Positions 28,490-37,646 of a DNA stretch of 64,000 bases are shown here, one piece after another. Location of the stretch: the NCBI RefSeq assembly GCF_000147715.2, contig NC_017934.1, positions 2,666,001-2,730,000 on the forward strand, written 5' to 3'. The notes below the pieces were generated by a model that saw only the letters and a program-made list of their open reading frames with translations, was not told the DNA's origin and did no database searches. The stretch is from Mesotoga prima MesG1.Ag.4.2 (GTDB taxonomy: Bacteria; Thermotogota; Thermotogae; Petrotogales; Kosmotogaceae). Position 1 is the stretch's first letter. The number at the start of each line of letters is the position of its first letter. Position numbers and translations under genes: made by a program.

Positions 28490-29800
28490 TCAGTCGGTCA
28501 TTACCGCGATCTTCTCGATAGCGTTCTTATACTGCTCGTTGGCCAGCTTGTTCAACTGACCCGCGTAGTCGGCTATGTTCACGTTACCCCTCATGCTGTT
28601 CCATATCACGTCGCCTATAGAGGCGTTGTCGTTGTCTCCGACTTTGATTCCGGTTGGCGCCGTCCAGCGTGACTGGATATAGCCTGGGACTATCTTGACG
28701 CCTTCGACTATACCCTCGGAGATCCTGGCGAAGGCTTCGTCGATTCCCGGGAAGAGTTTCTTGACCTTGAAGTATTCGTCTAGAACGGCCTGTTCTGTGG
28801 TCAGCGGCAAAGAGGTCCACTGGTTGGCCGTGTCGATCTCCAGTCTCTTGAGAATACCCTCTTTAGCGAAGGTTATGTATTTGGCAAATTCGTAGGCCTG
28901 CTCCGGGTATTCGGTCGTCTTAGAGATGATGAAGAAATCTCCCACAATGGTCACCTTACCTTCGGGAACGCCGATAAAGCGGCTCGGGAAGGGTAGCGTG
29001 GCGAAAGAGGTCGTGTCCCAGGTGCCCGACCATCTGATAGCTATCTTGCCCTGGTTCCAGACATCTCCGTACCAGCCGGCGTTGTACTGCTGTTTCTGCT
29101 CTTCCGGAAGGCTGTCAAAGACGAATTTGCCGTCGAACAACTGCTTGGCGATCTTGACGCCTTCTATGAAGGCCGGGTGATCAAGGTTGTACTTCTCGCC
29201 GTCCCAGGTAAAGTAGCCCAGCGCGGGATCTTTGGTCGCCGGGAACCACTCGGGGATCTGGACCTCTTCGGCTATCCCGAGAACGCCGTCCCTGGGGATG
29301 GTGAGTTTTCTGATCGCCGAGAGCATCGTGTTCCAGTCGGGAGCGTAAGGCAGCTGCGGAACGTTGTAGTTGGTGAAGAGATCTTCGTTGACGAAGTATC
29401 CGAGCATATAGAAGCCCGAAGGAACGGCGAAGACCTTTTCATTGTAAACGGTGGCTCCCCTCAGCGGGGCGGGTATGTTTTCCCACTCTGCATCTTTAGC
29501 CGTCATGGCCGTTATGTCCAGCGCCCAGTCGTTTACAAGAGCCATGGGGATGTTCGGAATCATTATGACGTCGGGCAGCTTTCCAGCGGCGGCCGCGGCG
29601 ATCAGGGAATCTTCGTACTTGCCGTAATCGAGATCGGCGAACTCTACCTTGATATCCGGGTGAGTCTTCATGAACTCCTCGACTATCTTCTTCTCGACGT
29701 CAAGACTAAGGTTCCAGTTGGCATAGACGATCGTTACGGCCTGGGCCATGGCCGCCGTAACGAGCAGGATCACGAGACCTATCATCACTAGCTTTTTCAT
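28490..29800 (-). CDS. Extracellular sugar-binding protein (family 1)
   Basis: The protein has 436 residues, normal for the family. A signal peptide (MKKLVMIGLVILLVTAAMAQA) leads into ITIVYANWNLSLDVEKKIVEEF-type strand/helix order. DVIMIPNIPMALVNDWALDIT and IAIRWSGTWDTTSF line the ligand cleft, and EYPEQAYEFAKYITFAKEG is typical near the C-terminus. There is no lipobox. GGAGGGG lies five bases before the ATG. Its stop is just before the giant binding-protein gene, so the operon makes two binding proteins for two permease pairs. The ligand is probably an oligosaccharide released by the GH144-type enzymes. Confidence 0.92.
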   Translation of the reverse strand: MKKLVMIGLVILLVTAAMAQAVTIVYANWNLSLDVEKKIVEEFMKTHPDIKVEFADLDYGKYEDSLIAAAAAGKLPDVIMIPNIPMALVNDWALDITAMTAKDAEWENIPAPLRGATVYNEKVFAVPSGFYMLGYFVNEDLFTNYNVPQLPYAPDWNTMLSAIRKLTIPRDGVLGIAEEVQIPEWFPATKDPALGYFTWDGEKYNLDHPAFIEGVKIAKQLFDGKFVFDSLPEEQKQQYNAGWYGDVWNQGKIAIRWSGTWDTTSFATLPFPSRFIGVPEGKVTIVGDFFIISKTTEYPEQAYEFAKYITFAKEGILKRLEIDTANQWTSLPLTTEQAVLDEYFKVKKLFPGIDEAFARISEGIVEGVKIVPGYIQSRWTAPTGIKVGDNDNASIGDVIWNSMRGNVNIADYAGQLNKLANEQYKNAIEKIAVMTD

Positions 29801-29820
29801 ACTTTCCCCTCCTTTTTCAG

Positions 29821-32202
29821 TCAGTCTTTACTTCTTCCCAATATAGCCACTACTTTGTGAGTTTTACCGTCGTTTACGATCGAGATCTTCGGACCGCCTC
29901 CCTTCCCATCGACCGTTACGGTTGCGACTGAGTGCGAAAGATTTTCGGGATTTCTTACCTCTATTTCGTACACGGTCTCTTTGAACTTCCTCGTATATTT
30001 GAAACCCTTCCAGTGTGGGGGAATTACGGGATCTATCTCCATGAAGCCGTCTTCCACCCTTATCCCGAGTATCCAGCTGACGGCCACTTTGTGGAGCCAC
30101 TGGGCCGAACCAGTGTACCAGCTCCAGCCTCCCCTTCCGTACATCGGCGAGACCGGTCCGTCGGAATTGCCACAAGTGACGTACGGCTCGGCCATGTATC
30201 TGTCTATATCCACGCTCCTGTTGGGCGGGCAGATACCTGAATAGGCTTTGTAGGCGCTGGCGGCGTCTTTCATGAGTGCGAAGGCCCAGACCGCCCAGGC
30301 GGCCGCGTGTGTGTAGACGCCGCCGTTCTCTCTCAGCCCGGGAGCGTATCTGGTTATATATCCTATATCCGGCGCCGGTTTCGTGAAGGCCGGGTAGAGC
30401 AGAAGGGCGCCGAAGTCTTTGAGGAGAATCCTTCCGACCGAGTCCATGGCGATGGCCTTCCTTTCGGAATCGGTTATATCGCTTATCACGGCCCAGGTCT
30501 GGGCGTTGAGGAAGATCTTTCCCTCTTCGTTCTCCTTCGAGCCAATCTTGCCGCCATCGTCTTTGGTCGCGCGGATAAACCACTCGCCATCCCAGGCGTA
30601 TTCGTTCACGGCGTCCTTCAGCGACTGCATCACGTCGCGGCACCTGTCGGCGAAGACCCCATCTCCCCGCTTCGTTGAAAGAGGCAGGAACCGCTCGAGC
30701 AGAAGGTACATGAATTGAGCAAGCCAAACGCTTTCTCCCTTCCAGTCGCTGCCCACGGCGTTCATTCCGTCATTCCAGTCATGCTCTCCTATAAGGGGCA
30801 GCCCACGTGGCGAGAAACGTTTGAAGGACTTCTCGATGGCAAGCCTACAGTGCTCATAAAGCGTCGCTGAACCGCCGTCGACGAAGGACAACTCTTCATC
30901 CAGTATGCCGTAATCGAGGGTTTCCCTCACGTACTGCGACGTGATGAAGGGAAGCCACAAAAGGTCGTCCGAACAGCCTGTCCTCGGACCGCCACCGCCT
31001 ATGGTAAACCACCAGTGAAAGACGTCTCCCTCTCTGAACTGGTGTTGTGCGTGGAGTAGGATCTGTTTCCTCATGAGGCCCGGGTCGGCAACAAGGAAGA
31101 TCTGCGAGTCCTGTAACTGGTCCCTGAAGCCGTAACCGGCCGATACCTGGTAATACCCGGACTTGCCCCATAATCTGCCCGAGATCGCCTGGTACTTCGA
31201 CCAGTAATTGGTCATTATATTCAGCCCCGGGTCGGGCGTTTCGACCTTCTCGGCCTCGAGCAAACCGTCCCACATCGCTTTTAATTCCGAGAAGAGTCGC
31301 CTGGAAGCCCCGACGGAGCTGTGAGACTTCAGCAGTTCCTCCGGGTCCTCCTCGCCGATGATCGCGGTGCCGGTGGTGAATACGACGCTCTTCGACTGTC
31401 CCGGAACCAGCACCATCTCCACCTGCAGGGCGGCGCAGGGATCGCCGAACCTATCGCACTTTCCCGTCAGTTCGTCCTCAAAAAGCGCGGCCGGTCTCTC
31501 CTGGGTGCCGTACATCCCGATGAAGGATTCCTTGTCGCAGGTGTAGGACTTCACCGGCTCGCTCGCACCGTGAAAGGCGATCTGGTTCCAGTCGGTGTTG
31601 TTCCACCTTCCCTTCCCGTCGGGGAACTGTCCTAGATACTTCCTTACGAAGATCGCGTTGTCTCTGAAGGCCGGTACTATGAAGAGCTTGTGAAACTCCC
31701 TGTGTTCATCGGGGAAGTTCCCGAGAACCCACTCGAAGTACGATGTGATATCGAGTCTCCGGCTGGTGGCGCCCTCGTTCTTCAGGGTTATCTCGGCCAG
31801 TTCCACCGGCGCCTTTGCCGATACGAAAACTTTCATCTCCGAGTAGATATCCTCCACGCGGTGGCGGTAGATGGTATAGCCCATCCCGTGGACCACTTCG
31901 TAAAGAGAGTACTGGGCCATTACCGGCTTCCAGCCTGCCGACCAGAATCTTCCGCTCTCCCTGTCACGTATGTAATAGTACTTGCCCCAGCTATCCTTGA
32001 TCAGGTCCTGGTAAGATCTGGTTATCCGGTTCTGGCCAGCGTTGCCCCGCCAAGAGTAACCGCTCCCCGTGTGGGAGGCGATCATGGAGTAATCTCCGTT
32101 ACTTATAACGTTCACCCAGGGGCGGGGAGTTCGTGGATCGACTATCACGTATTCCCTCCCGTCCGGGGTGAAATATCCGTACTTGCTCTCGAAAAGCCTC
32201 AC
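29821..32202 (-). CDS. GH94 glycoside phosphorylase (cellobiose phosphorylase-like)
   Basis: About 793 residues, close to cellobiose phosphorylases (~810) and shorter than 1,2-beta-oligoglucan phosphorylases (~1,100). The N-terminal beta-sandwich starts KYGYFTPDGREYVIVDPRTPRPW. The (alpha/alpha)6 domain carries YGFRDQLQDSQ and GEHDWNDGMN with the catalytic Asp of the DWND motif, and GGWSWYTGSAQW is at the end. It splits a beta-linked disaccharide with phosphate to give a sugar 1-phosphate in the cytosol. The GTG at 32202 is chosen by comparison with family N-termini, with GAGGAG ten bases upstream; a TTG at 32220 overlapping the GH35 stop is the alternative. The linkage specificity cannot be read from sequence here. 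Confidence 0.88.
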   Translation of the reverse strand: MRLFESKYGYFTPDGREYVIVDPRTPRPWVNVISNGDYSMIASHTGSGYSWRGNAGQNRITRSYQDLIKDSWGKYYYIRDRESGRFWSAGWKPVMAQYSLYEVVHGMGYTIYRHRVEDIYSEMKVFVSAKAPVELAEITLKNEGATSRRLDITSYFEWVLGNFPDEHREFHKLFIVPAFRDNAIFVRKYLGQFPDGKGRWNNTDWNQIAFHGASEPVKSYTCDKESFIGMYGTQERPAALFEDELTGKCDRFGDPCAALQVEMVLVPGQSKSVVFTTGTAIIGEEDPEELLKSHSSVGASRRLFSELKAMWDGLLEAEKVETPDPGLNIMTNYWSKYQAISGRLWGKSGYYQVSAGYGFRDQLQDSQIFLVADPGLMRKQILLHAQHQFREGDVFHWWFTIGGGGPRTGCSDDLLWLPFITSQYVRETLDYGILDEELSFVDGGSATLYEHCRLAIEKSFKRFSPRGLPLIGEHDWNDGMNAVGSDWKGESVWLAQFMYLLLERFLPLSTKRGDGVFADRCRDVMQSLKDAVNEYAWDGEWFIRATKDDGGKIGSKENEEGKIFLNAQTWAVISDITDSERKAIAMDSVGRILLKDFGALLLYPAFTKPAPDIGYITRYAPGLRENGGVYTHAAAWAVWAFALMKDAASAYKAYSGICPPNRSVDIDRYMAEPYVTCGNSDGPVSPMYGRGGWSWYTGSAQWLHKVAVSWILGIRVEDGFMEIDPVIPPHWKGFKYTRKFKETVYEIEVRNPENLSHSVATVTVDGKGGGPKISIVNDGKTHKVVAILGRSKD

Positions 32203-32216
32203 TTTCCACACGCTCC

Positions 32217-34307
32217 TCAAAAGACGGCCTTACGGGCCTCAAACTTTTTCCGCTCCCGGAAACTCCCGTCGAGCCGGACGATCAGGCCCGCTCGCCCCTT
32301 GACCGTCGCTTCAAATTCAAGATCTCCGGTCTTCACTGTGATTGTTTTGTCGTAGTCATCGTAGTTGTTGAGGAACAGAAAATCCACGCCTTCCCCTTTC
32401 CTGAGCCAGGCATCGATGAATTCTCCCTTTATCTCGACGTTTCTTTCTATTCCAAGATGCTCGCAGAGCCTGCGGAGGACTTCGAGCTTGTACTCCCTCT
32501 CAAGCTCTATACCGCAGCCGAGCATGACTATCTCGCCCTGCCCGACAGAACCGTAAAAGGCGCAGGCCGAACCTTCTTCGTCGAACCCGAAAGGCGACAA
32601 GCCCGAAAGTTCACGGTAGCTCTCGGTGTAGAAGGCGTTTATTTCAAGGCCAAATATCCGCGCCATCGACCAGTCCCTCTCTTTACCTTTTTCGACGTTC
32701 AGGCGGTCGCGTATGATCGCACACTCTCTACCGTGTTCTTCCCGCTCCGGCAGCGCGGGGAAGAGAACTAGCCTCCCGCCGCTTTCCATATACCGGACGA
32801 GCTTTTTCTGAACACCGGCCGGCATGAAGGGACCGGAGAAGACCCAGAGAATTGGCCGTTTCGTCGGATCGATCTCTTCGACCGCTTCCAGATCGACCGC
32901 TCCAGCGGTATAGTTCAAAAGGAAGAGCCCCCTGAGCAGCCCGTCGAACGTAGCCATGTCCCTGTGCGCTTTGGTCCGGGCGAAGGGGTATCCGTCTTGG
33001 GCGAAGAATTCGCCCGCATAGTAAGAGGAGATAAAACCGAACCACGTATCGAAGGCCGGTTTGGCGTTCAGCAACTCTTTCTCGGACGGTCTTACGGTAC
33101 TTATCAATTCTTTGATTTTGTTATAACTCCCCCTGAGCTCTCCACTGGCTCCGATGGGCGCCTGCCAGTCGTGCGCGCTTCCCATGAGGCCGCTCCCCTC
33201 GGGATTTCTCCCCCCGACGAAGAGATAGTAATTGATCGCGTTCATTCCGCCTGCTATGCAGAGCAGGCTGGAGAGATCTATCGAGGAGGGCATGAGTTTC
33301 GGCCTATCGTGCTGGAAACCGCTCTGAAACTCGGCCGAGAAGAGCGGTTGGGCAGGATTCTCGACGGCCGTCATGATCGAATTTGAGATGCTGATATCGG
33401 TGAAGTTCTCGTGTACTATGTTGCCTATATAGTAGTCGCCCGAAAGAACAGCCCGCGGTATGTCGGCAGCCGCCTTCAACTGAGAGACGCCGATAGGGTA
33501 ATTCTTGCCTCTCTTGGCGTACTCGAGCGTATCAAAGCCATGTATGTTTATTATCTTCGGCAGATCGATGCACTCTTCATCCATGAAACGGGAGAGGGTC
33601 TCGAGGTACTCCCTGAAGTATTGCCTCATGAACCTGTGATATTCTACGTTCAGGGGAAAGCCGAACTGTTTGCCGTAACTCCAGGCTTCTAACTCCGCAA
33701 GAAGCTCAGGTGCCCTGGCGGTGAGGTATTCGCGAAAATGGGCGAGGGCAACCGGGCTGTAATCCCCCGTGGAGGTCACCCAGTGGAGCATGCCCACTTC
33801 GTTGTCCAGCTGGATCATTATCGCGTCGCTCTCCCGGATAGCTTTCGCGATTGATGCGTACCACTTTCTCACGCAGTCGAGGAAACCCGGATGCAGATAC
33901 GAAAAGACTCTGGTGGGGTGCGGCTTTCCCTCGCTCGTCAACGCGATTCCGTCGGGGTGTTTCATGTAGAGCCAGTCGGGAAGCCCTTCGTTTTTGAGCT
34001 CGGACATTATGTACGGACCGGGTTTGATTATGAGGTCGAAACCGTATTCCATGGCCAGCCTTGTGAAACCCGTCAGATCTCTTTCTGGAGAGGTCCGGCC
34101 TTCGAAGTCTGTCTCGCCCTCTTTTGTCTCGTGCCAGAACCATGGTACGTAGAAGCTCAACGTGTCGAAGCCGGCCCGCCTTATCTTTTCCAGCCTGTCG
34201 AACCAGTCGCCGGCCGGAACCCTGAAGTAATGCATCTCGGCCGAGAAGAGAAACCTCTCCCGCCCGTCGATGACGAACTTCCCGTCTCTGCATTCAACGC
34301 GCTTCAC
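32217..34307 (-). CDS. GH35 glycoside hydrolase (beta-galactosidase family), first gene of the sugar operon
   Basis: The protein has 696 residues with no signal peptide. The N-terminal GH35 barrel shows SAEMHYFRVPAGDWFDRLEKI, GFDTLSFYVPWFWHE, KPGPYIMSELKNEGLPDWL, the acid/base Glu in MIQLDNEVGML and the likely nucleophile Glu in LFSAEFQSGF. The C-terminal half has a beta-galactosidase trimerisation-like fold and beta domains. The GTG at 34305-34307 has AGGAGG six bases upstream. The operator at 34331-34344 lies just before it. GH35 enzymes usually release beta-galactose, which does not fit a pure glucan, so the substrate or the specificity may differ. Confidence 0.87.
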   Translation of the reverse strand: MKRVECRDGKFVIDGRERFLFSAEMHYFRVPAGDWFDRLEKIRRAGFDTLSFYVPWFWHETKEGETDFEGRTSPERDLTGFTRLAMEYGFDLIIKPGPYIMSELKNEGLPDWLYMKHPDGIALTSEGKPHPTRVFSYLHPGFLDCVRKWYASIAKAIRESDAIMIQLDNEVGMLHWVTSTGDYSPVALAHFREYLTARAPELLAELEAWSYGKQFGFPLNVEYHRFMRQYFREYLETLSRFMDEECIDLPKIINIHGFDTLEYAKRGKNYPIGVSQLKAAADIPRAVLSGDYYIGNIVHENFTDISISNSIMTAVENPAQPLFSAEFQSGFQHDRPKLMPSSIDLSSLLCIAGGMNAINYYLFVGGRNPEGSGLMGSAHDWQAPIGASGELRGSYNKIKELISTVRPSEKELLNAKPAFDTWFGFISSYYAGEFFAQDGYPFARTKAHRDMATFDGLLRGLFLLNYTAGAVDLEAVEEIDPTKRPILWVFSGPFMPAGVQKKLVRYMESGGRLVLFPALPEREEHGRECAIIRDRLNVEKGKERDWSMARIFGLEINAFYTESYRELSGLSPFGFDEEGSACAFYGSVGQGEIVMLGCGIELEREYKLEVLRRLCEHLGIERNVEIKGEFIDAWLRKGEGVDFLFLNNYDDYDKTITVKTGDLEFEATVKGRAGLIVRLDGSFRERKKFEARKAVF

Positions 34308-34330
34308 CACGCACCTCCTGCTGAAACTAA

Positions 34331-34344
34331 TTGAAACGTTTCAA
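34331..34344. promoter_or_regulatory. LacI-type operator before the 12-gene sugar operon
   Basis: The perfect 14-base palindrome TTGAAACGTTTCAA is the same as the one before the lacI-like gene at 37532-37545. On the minus strand it lies just downstream of a possible -10 box (TATGAT) and 24 bases before the GH35 start. Position and identity predict repression by the LacI-family protein at 36498-37514. Confidence 0.8.
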
Positions 34345-34456
34345 CGGTATTTCAAGCTTATCATACCGGAGAGGACCGAAGAAAATCCCGTAAACTTCGA
34401 AGAAGGATGTATATTCCCGCTCACGGTTGAATAAATGAAAAATCCTTTGTGTCTCT

Positions 34457-36514
34457 TCAGATCAGTTCGAAATAGCCCTTCAGGTGTTCGACGCTGTTGC
34501 GCCCGAGGAAGACCTCAAACCGCCCCTTCTCGAGAGCCGGCTTCAAATTTTCATCGAGGAAAGAGAGCATCTCCCCCGTTATGTCGAACTGTACGTTCTT
34601 CGATTGACCGGCCTTCAGAAAGAGTTTTTCGAAACCTTTGAGCTCCATCACCGGTCTGGTGACGGAGGCCGTCACATCCCTTACGAAGAGCATAACCGTC
34701 TCCGAGCCGTCGTGATCTCCGCGGTTGGTGACACGCGCGCTCACTTTAAGCTCTTCCCCCATCTTCGGCGAACCGCTCGAGAGCGCGAGATCTTCGTAAT
34801 CGAAATCCGTGTAGCTCAAACCCCAGCCGAAGGGGAAGAGCGGTTCGTCCTGGATATCTATATACTTCTTGAACAGCGGACGGCCCGTATTTTTCCTGTT
34901 GTAGTAGACCGGTATCTGACCGACGGAGGCCGGAAATGTCAGCGTCAGTTTCCCCGAGGGATTGTGAATGCCGTAGAGGATTTCGGCGAGTGCGTTGCCG
35001 GCCTGATGGCCGGGCTGCCAGAGCTGGAGAATCGCCGGCACGTTAGCCTCCTCCCAGCTCAAAACCAGGGGCCGGCCGCTCACCACGACCAGCACTACAT
35101 TCTCGTTGACTTCCATGACCGACCTTAGAAGCCTCCTTTGGGCCGCGGGTATCGTTATGTCCGCCCTGGAGCGGTTTTCGCCGCTCATAGAGGACGTCTC
35201 GCCCAAAACCATCAGCACGACCTGCACCTTCGACGCGATCTCGCGGGCCCTGTCGATGCCGCCCTCTATGTCGGAGTTTATCTCGCAGCCCCTCTCGTAG
35301 CGAAACTCCTCTCCAAGGTTCTCCAGACCTTCGAGAACGGTCACACTCTCCTGCACCTCGACCTGTCCGGCCCAGCAGCCGAGCATGTCGGGCCTGTCGT
35401 CTGCCAGCTTGCCTATAACCGCAAGTTTTGTCCCCTTTCGCAACGGCAGGAGATCCCGGTTCTTGAGCAGGACTATGGATTCGCGCGCCGCCTTCAAGGC
35501 CAGTTCTTTCGCCGCGAGGTTTTCTAGGCTCAGCCGGCGTGCGTCTTCTATCCTGAACCTTTTTTTGCCGAAGAGCCCTAGTCTCTCCTTCAGTTTCAGG
35601 ACTCTCCCAGCCGCTTGATCGATCTCCTCGACCGTAAGCTTCCCCTCGCGGACGAGCTCTTTCAGATATCTCTCGTAGACTCCGGAGTTCATGTCTATAT
35701 CCACCCCGGCTTTGAAGCCGAGACGGGCCGCCTCCCTCCCGTCGGAGGCTATCGAGTGGTTCACCAGCTCTTCCACCGATTCCCAGTCGCTCACCACAAC
35801 TCCCCCGAAGCCTAGCTCGCCCCTTAGGATCCCCCGTATCGCACGCTCGTTGCCCGAGACGGGTATCCCGTTGAGATCGTTGAAAGATGACATCACCGAC
35901 ATCACACCAGCTTTAACCGCCGCGTCGAAGGGTGGCAGGTAGATCTCCCGGAGCGATCTCTCAGAGATATCGGCCCCATCGTAATCCCTTCCGCCCTGCG
36001 GTGCCCCGTAGGCAACATAATGCTTGGCACAGGCGGCGGTTTTCGGCAGGTCCTCCCAGTCGTTTCTCTGGTATCCCCTGACCCTCGCCCTCGCCACTTC
36101 GCTTCCCAGATAGGGGTCCTCGCCGGCCCCTTCGGCCACCCTGCCCCACCTCGGATCTCTCGAGATATCCACCATGGGGGCGAATATCATGTTTATACCC
36201 TCCATGGCCGCCTCGCGCGCCGACAGGGCGCACGTTTCCTCTATGAGTCCCAAATCGAAGGAACAGCTCAGAGCGAGGGGAATGGGAAAGATCGTCCTGA
36301 ATCCGTGAATGACATCGTCGCCCATTATCAGGGGGATGCCAGTTGGCGAGTCGAGGGCCAGGTTCTGCCTCATCTGCGTCTCTTCGCCCCTGTTGTTCAA
36401 AAAGGAACCGATTCTTCCCTCGGCCAGCGCTTTCTGTTGAGCTTCTCCATACTTGCCGTACATCACCAGCTGACCGATCTTTTCCTCGAGCGTCATATCA
36501 CTCAATCTCTTCAT
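34457..36514 (-). CDS. GH3 beta-glucosidase (BglX-like, cytosolic)
   Basis: The enzyme has 685 residues. The N-terminal TIM barrel includes GIPLIMGDDVIHGFRTIFPIP, APMVDISRDPRWGR, the AKHYVAYGAPQGGRDY substrate loop, and the nucleophile Asp in VVVSDWESVEEL. The second alpha/beta domain follows (SIVLLKNRDLLPL to NPSGKLTLTFP), then a C-terminal fibronectin III-type domain (LSYTDFDYEDL onward). There is no signal peptide, so it acts on imported oligosaccharides. GGGAGGG precedes the ATG. It overlaps the lacI-like gene by 17 bases and should share its autoregulated promoter. Listeria GH3 Lin1840, beside a GH94, hydrolyses sophorose; this is a family precedent only. Confidence 0.92.
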   Translation of the reverse strand: MKRLSDMTLEEKIGQLVMYGKYGEAQQKALAEGRIGSFLNNRGEETQMRQNLALDSPTGIPLIMGDDVIHGFRTIFPIPLALSCSFDLGLIEETCALSAREAAMEGINMIFAPMVDISRDPRWGRVAEGAGEDPYLGSEVARARVRGYQRNDWEDLPKTAACAKHYVAYGAPQGGRDYDGADISERSLREIYLPPFDAAVKAGVMSVMSSFNDLNGIPVSGNERAIRGILRGELGFGGVVVSDWESVEELVNHSIASDGREAARLGFKAGVDIDMNSGVYERYLKELVREGKLTVEEIDQAAGRVLKLKERLGLFGKKRFRIEDARRLSLENLAAKELALKAARESIVLLKNRDLLPLRKGTKLAVIGKLADDRPDMLGCWAGQVEVQESVTVLEGLENLGEEFRYERGCEINSDIEGGIDRAREIASKVQVVLMVLGETSSMSGENRSRADITIPAAQRRLLRSVMEVNENVVLVVVSGRPLVLSWEEANVPAILQLWQPGHQAGNALAEILYGIHNPSGKLTLTFPASVGQIPVYYNRKNTGRPLFKKYIDIQDEPLFPFGWGLSYTDFDYEDLALSSGSPKMGEELKVSARVTNRGDHDGSETVMLFVRDVTASVTRPVMELKGFEKLFLKAGQSKNVQFDITGEMLSFLDENLKPALEKGRFEVFLGRNSVEHLKGYFELI

Positions 36515-37514
36515 GTGCAGCCCTCCCGGTCGAATCCCTCACCACCAACGTAACATCGAGATTGATATTGCTCACCTCGTCGTACTTGCCAAAGATCAGG
36601 CTGATAAGCATGTGCGCGGCCAGTGAGCCGAGCTGGTACATCGGTCTCCGCACCGTGGTCAGTTTCGGGGTTATGTACGAGGAGAGTTCTATATCGTCGA
36701 AGCCGACGAGAGATATATCCTCCGGCACTCTCAACCCGTACTCGTTTATCGCCTTGAGCGCGCCTATGGCCGTTTCGTCGTTGGCGCAGTAGAAGGCCGT
36801 CGCGATCTTCCGGCCACGATTCGCCTCCAGGTAACCGCTCATCGAGCTCCGACCGGACTCTTCGGTGAAGTCGCCCTCCAGAACGTCCCCGGCCACAACG
36901 TTGAGTCCGAACTTCTTCATGGCTCCGGTGAAGCCGGAATACCGTTCTCTGGCATCCAGAGTGTCCTTCGACCCCTTTATGAAACCTATCCGCCTGTGGC
37001 CCAGTTCATGGAGGTGTCTGACGACTTCGTAAGAACCCCTTTCGTTGCCTATCCGAACGCTCCTCACCCTCTCGCTTTTCAACACCCTGTCGAGCGTGAC
37101 TACAGGGAAGTCCCGTGAGAAGCCTTCTATATCCTCGGATTTGACCGTCGGCGTCATGATGATGAGGCCGTCGACGATATCGTTTTTGAGAAACTTGGCG
37201 ACATCCTGACGGCGGTTCTCCAGCGTGCAGTAGATCAAAAGGTTGTAGCCCATGTTGTGAAGAACATCCTGAATGCCCTTCACCAGAGAATCGTAGAAGG
37301 GACCCTTTATTTCATGGACGATGAGCGATACGAGGTCGTACTTTTCCTTCTTAAGGCTCCTGGCGAAGGTATTGGGAACGTAGTTCAGTTCCTTCGCGGC
37401 CTTCAACACTTTCTGCCTGGTCTCTTCGCCTATCCTGTTGCTGTTGTTCAGGACGTAGGAAACGGTGGAGATCGAAACCCCCGCGAGTTTCGCCACGTCT
37501 TTTATAGTCGCCAA
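36498..37514 (-). CDS. LacI-family repressor of the sugar locus
   Basis: The regulator has 338 residues. The N-terminal helix-turn-helix and hinge are typical (ATIKDVAKLAGVSISTVSYVLNNSNRIGEETRQKV, then ELNYVPNTFARSLK). The periplasmic-binding-protein-like effector domain follows, with IIMTPTVKSEDIEGFS, GHRRIGFIKGSKDTLDARER and LVGFDDIELSSYITPKLTTV. The TTG at 37512-37514 gives the usual family N-terminus and has AAGGGA upstream; an ATG at 37532 would place the operator inside the coding region. The perfect operator in its own 5' region indicates autoregulation. The effector is probably a transported oligosaccharide. Confidence 0.92.
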   Translation of the reverse strand: MATIKDVAKLAGVSISTVSYVLNNSNRIGEETRQKVLKAAKELNYVPNTFARSLKKEKYDLVSLIVHEIKGPFYDSLVKGIQDVLHNMGYNLLIYCTLENRRQDVAKFLKNDIVDGLIIMTPTVKSEDIEGFSRDFPVVTLDRVLKSERVRSVRIGNERGSYEVVRHLHELGHRRIGFIKGSKDTLDARERYSGFTGAMKKFGLNVVAGDVLEGDFTEESGRSSMSGYLEANRGRKIATAFYCANDETAIGALKAINEYGLRVPEDISLVGFDDIELSSYITPKLTTVRRPMYQLGSLAAHMLISLIFGKYDEVSNINLDVTLVVRDSTGRAAHEEIE

Positions 37515-37531
37515 GGTTATCCCTTCTTTCA

Positions 37532-37554
37532 TTGAAACGTTTCAACAAATTATA
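37532..37554 (-). promoter_or_regulatory. Promoter and operator of the lacI-GH3 unit
   Basis: On the minus strand, a TATAAT -10 box (37549-37554) is followed directly by the 14-base palindrome TTGAAACGTTTCAA (37532-37545). The likely -35 box is TTGGCC, 16 bases further up. A repressor bound here would block initiation. Confidence 0.75.
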
Positions 37555-37600
37555 CTGTTTTTCTCACTCCGGCCAAAATCCCGGCGGGAAATACCTGGGC

Positions 37601-37622
37601 TATAATTGTTTAAAGGTTTCAA
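37601..37622 (+). promoter_or_regulatory. Promoter and degenerate operator of the divergent GH35 gene
   Basis: TATAAT at 37601-37606 is followed by TTTAAAGGTTTCAA at 37609-37622, which matches the perfect operator at 12 of 14 positions. The layout (-10 then operator) copies that of the lacI promoter, so weaker LacI control of the divergent GH35 gene is likely. No good -35 box is seen. Confidence 0.6.
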
Positions 37623-37646
37623 TGGCCGTTGCGAAGGTGATGAAGA

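Noticed and set aside
37529-37532. ATG at 37532 as the LacI start
   Set aside because: It would add six residues not typical of the family, and its ATG overlaps the operator; TTG 37514 gives the usual N-terminus with a ribosome binding site.
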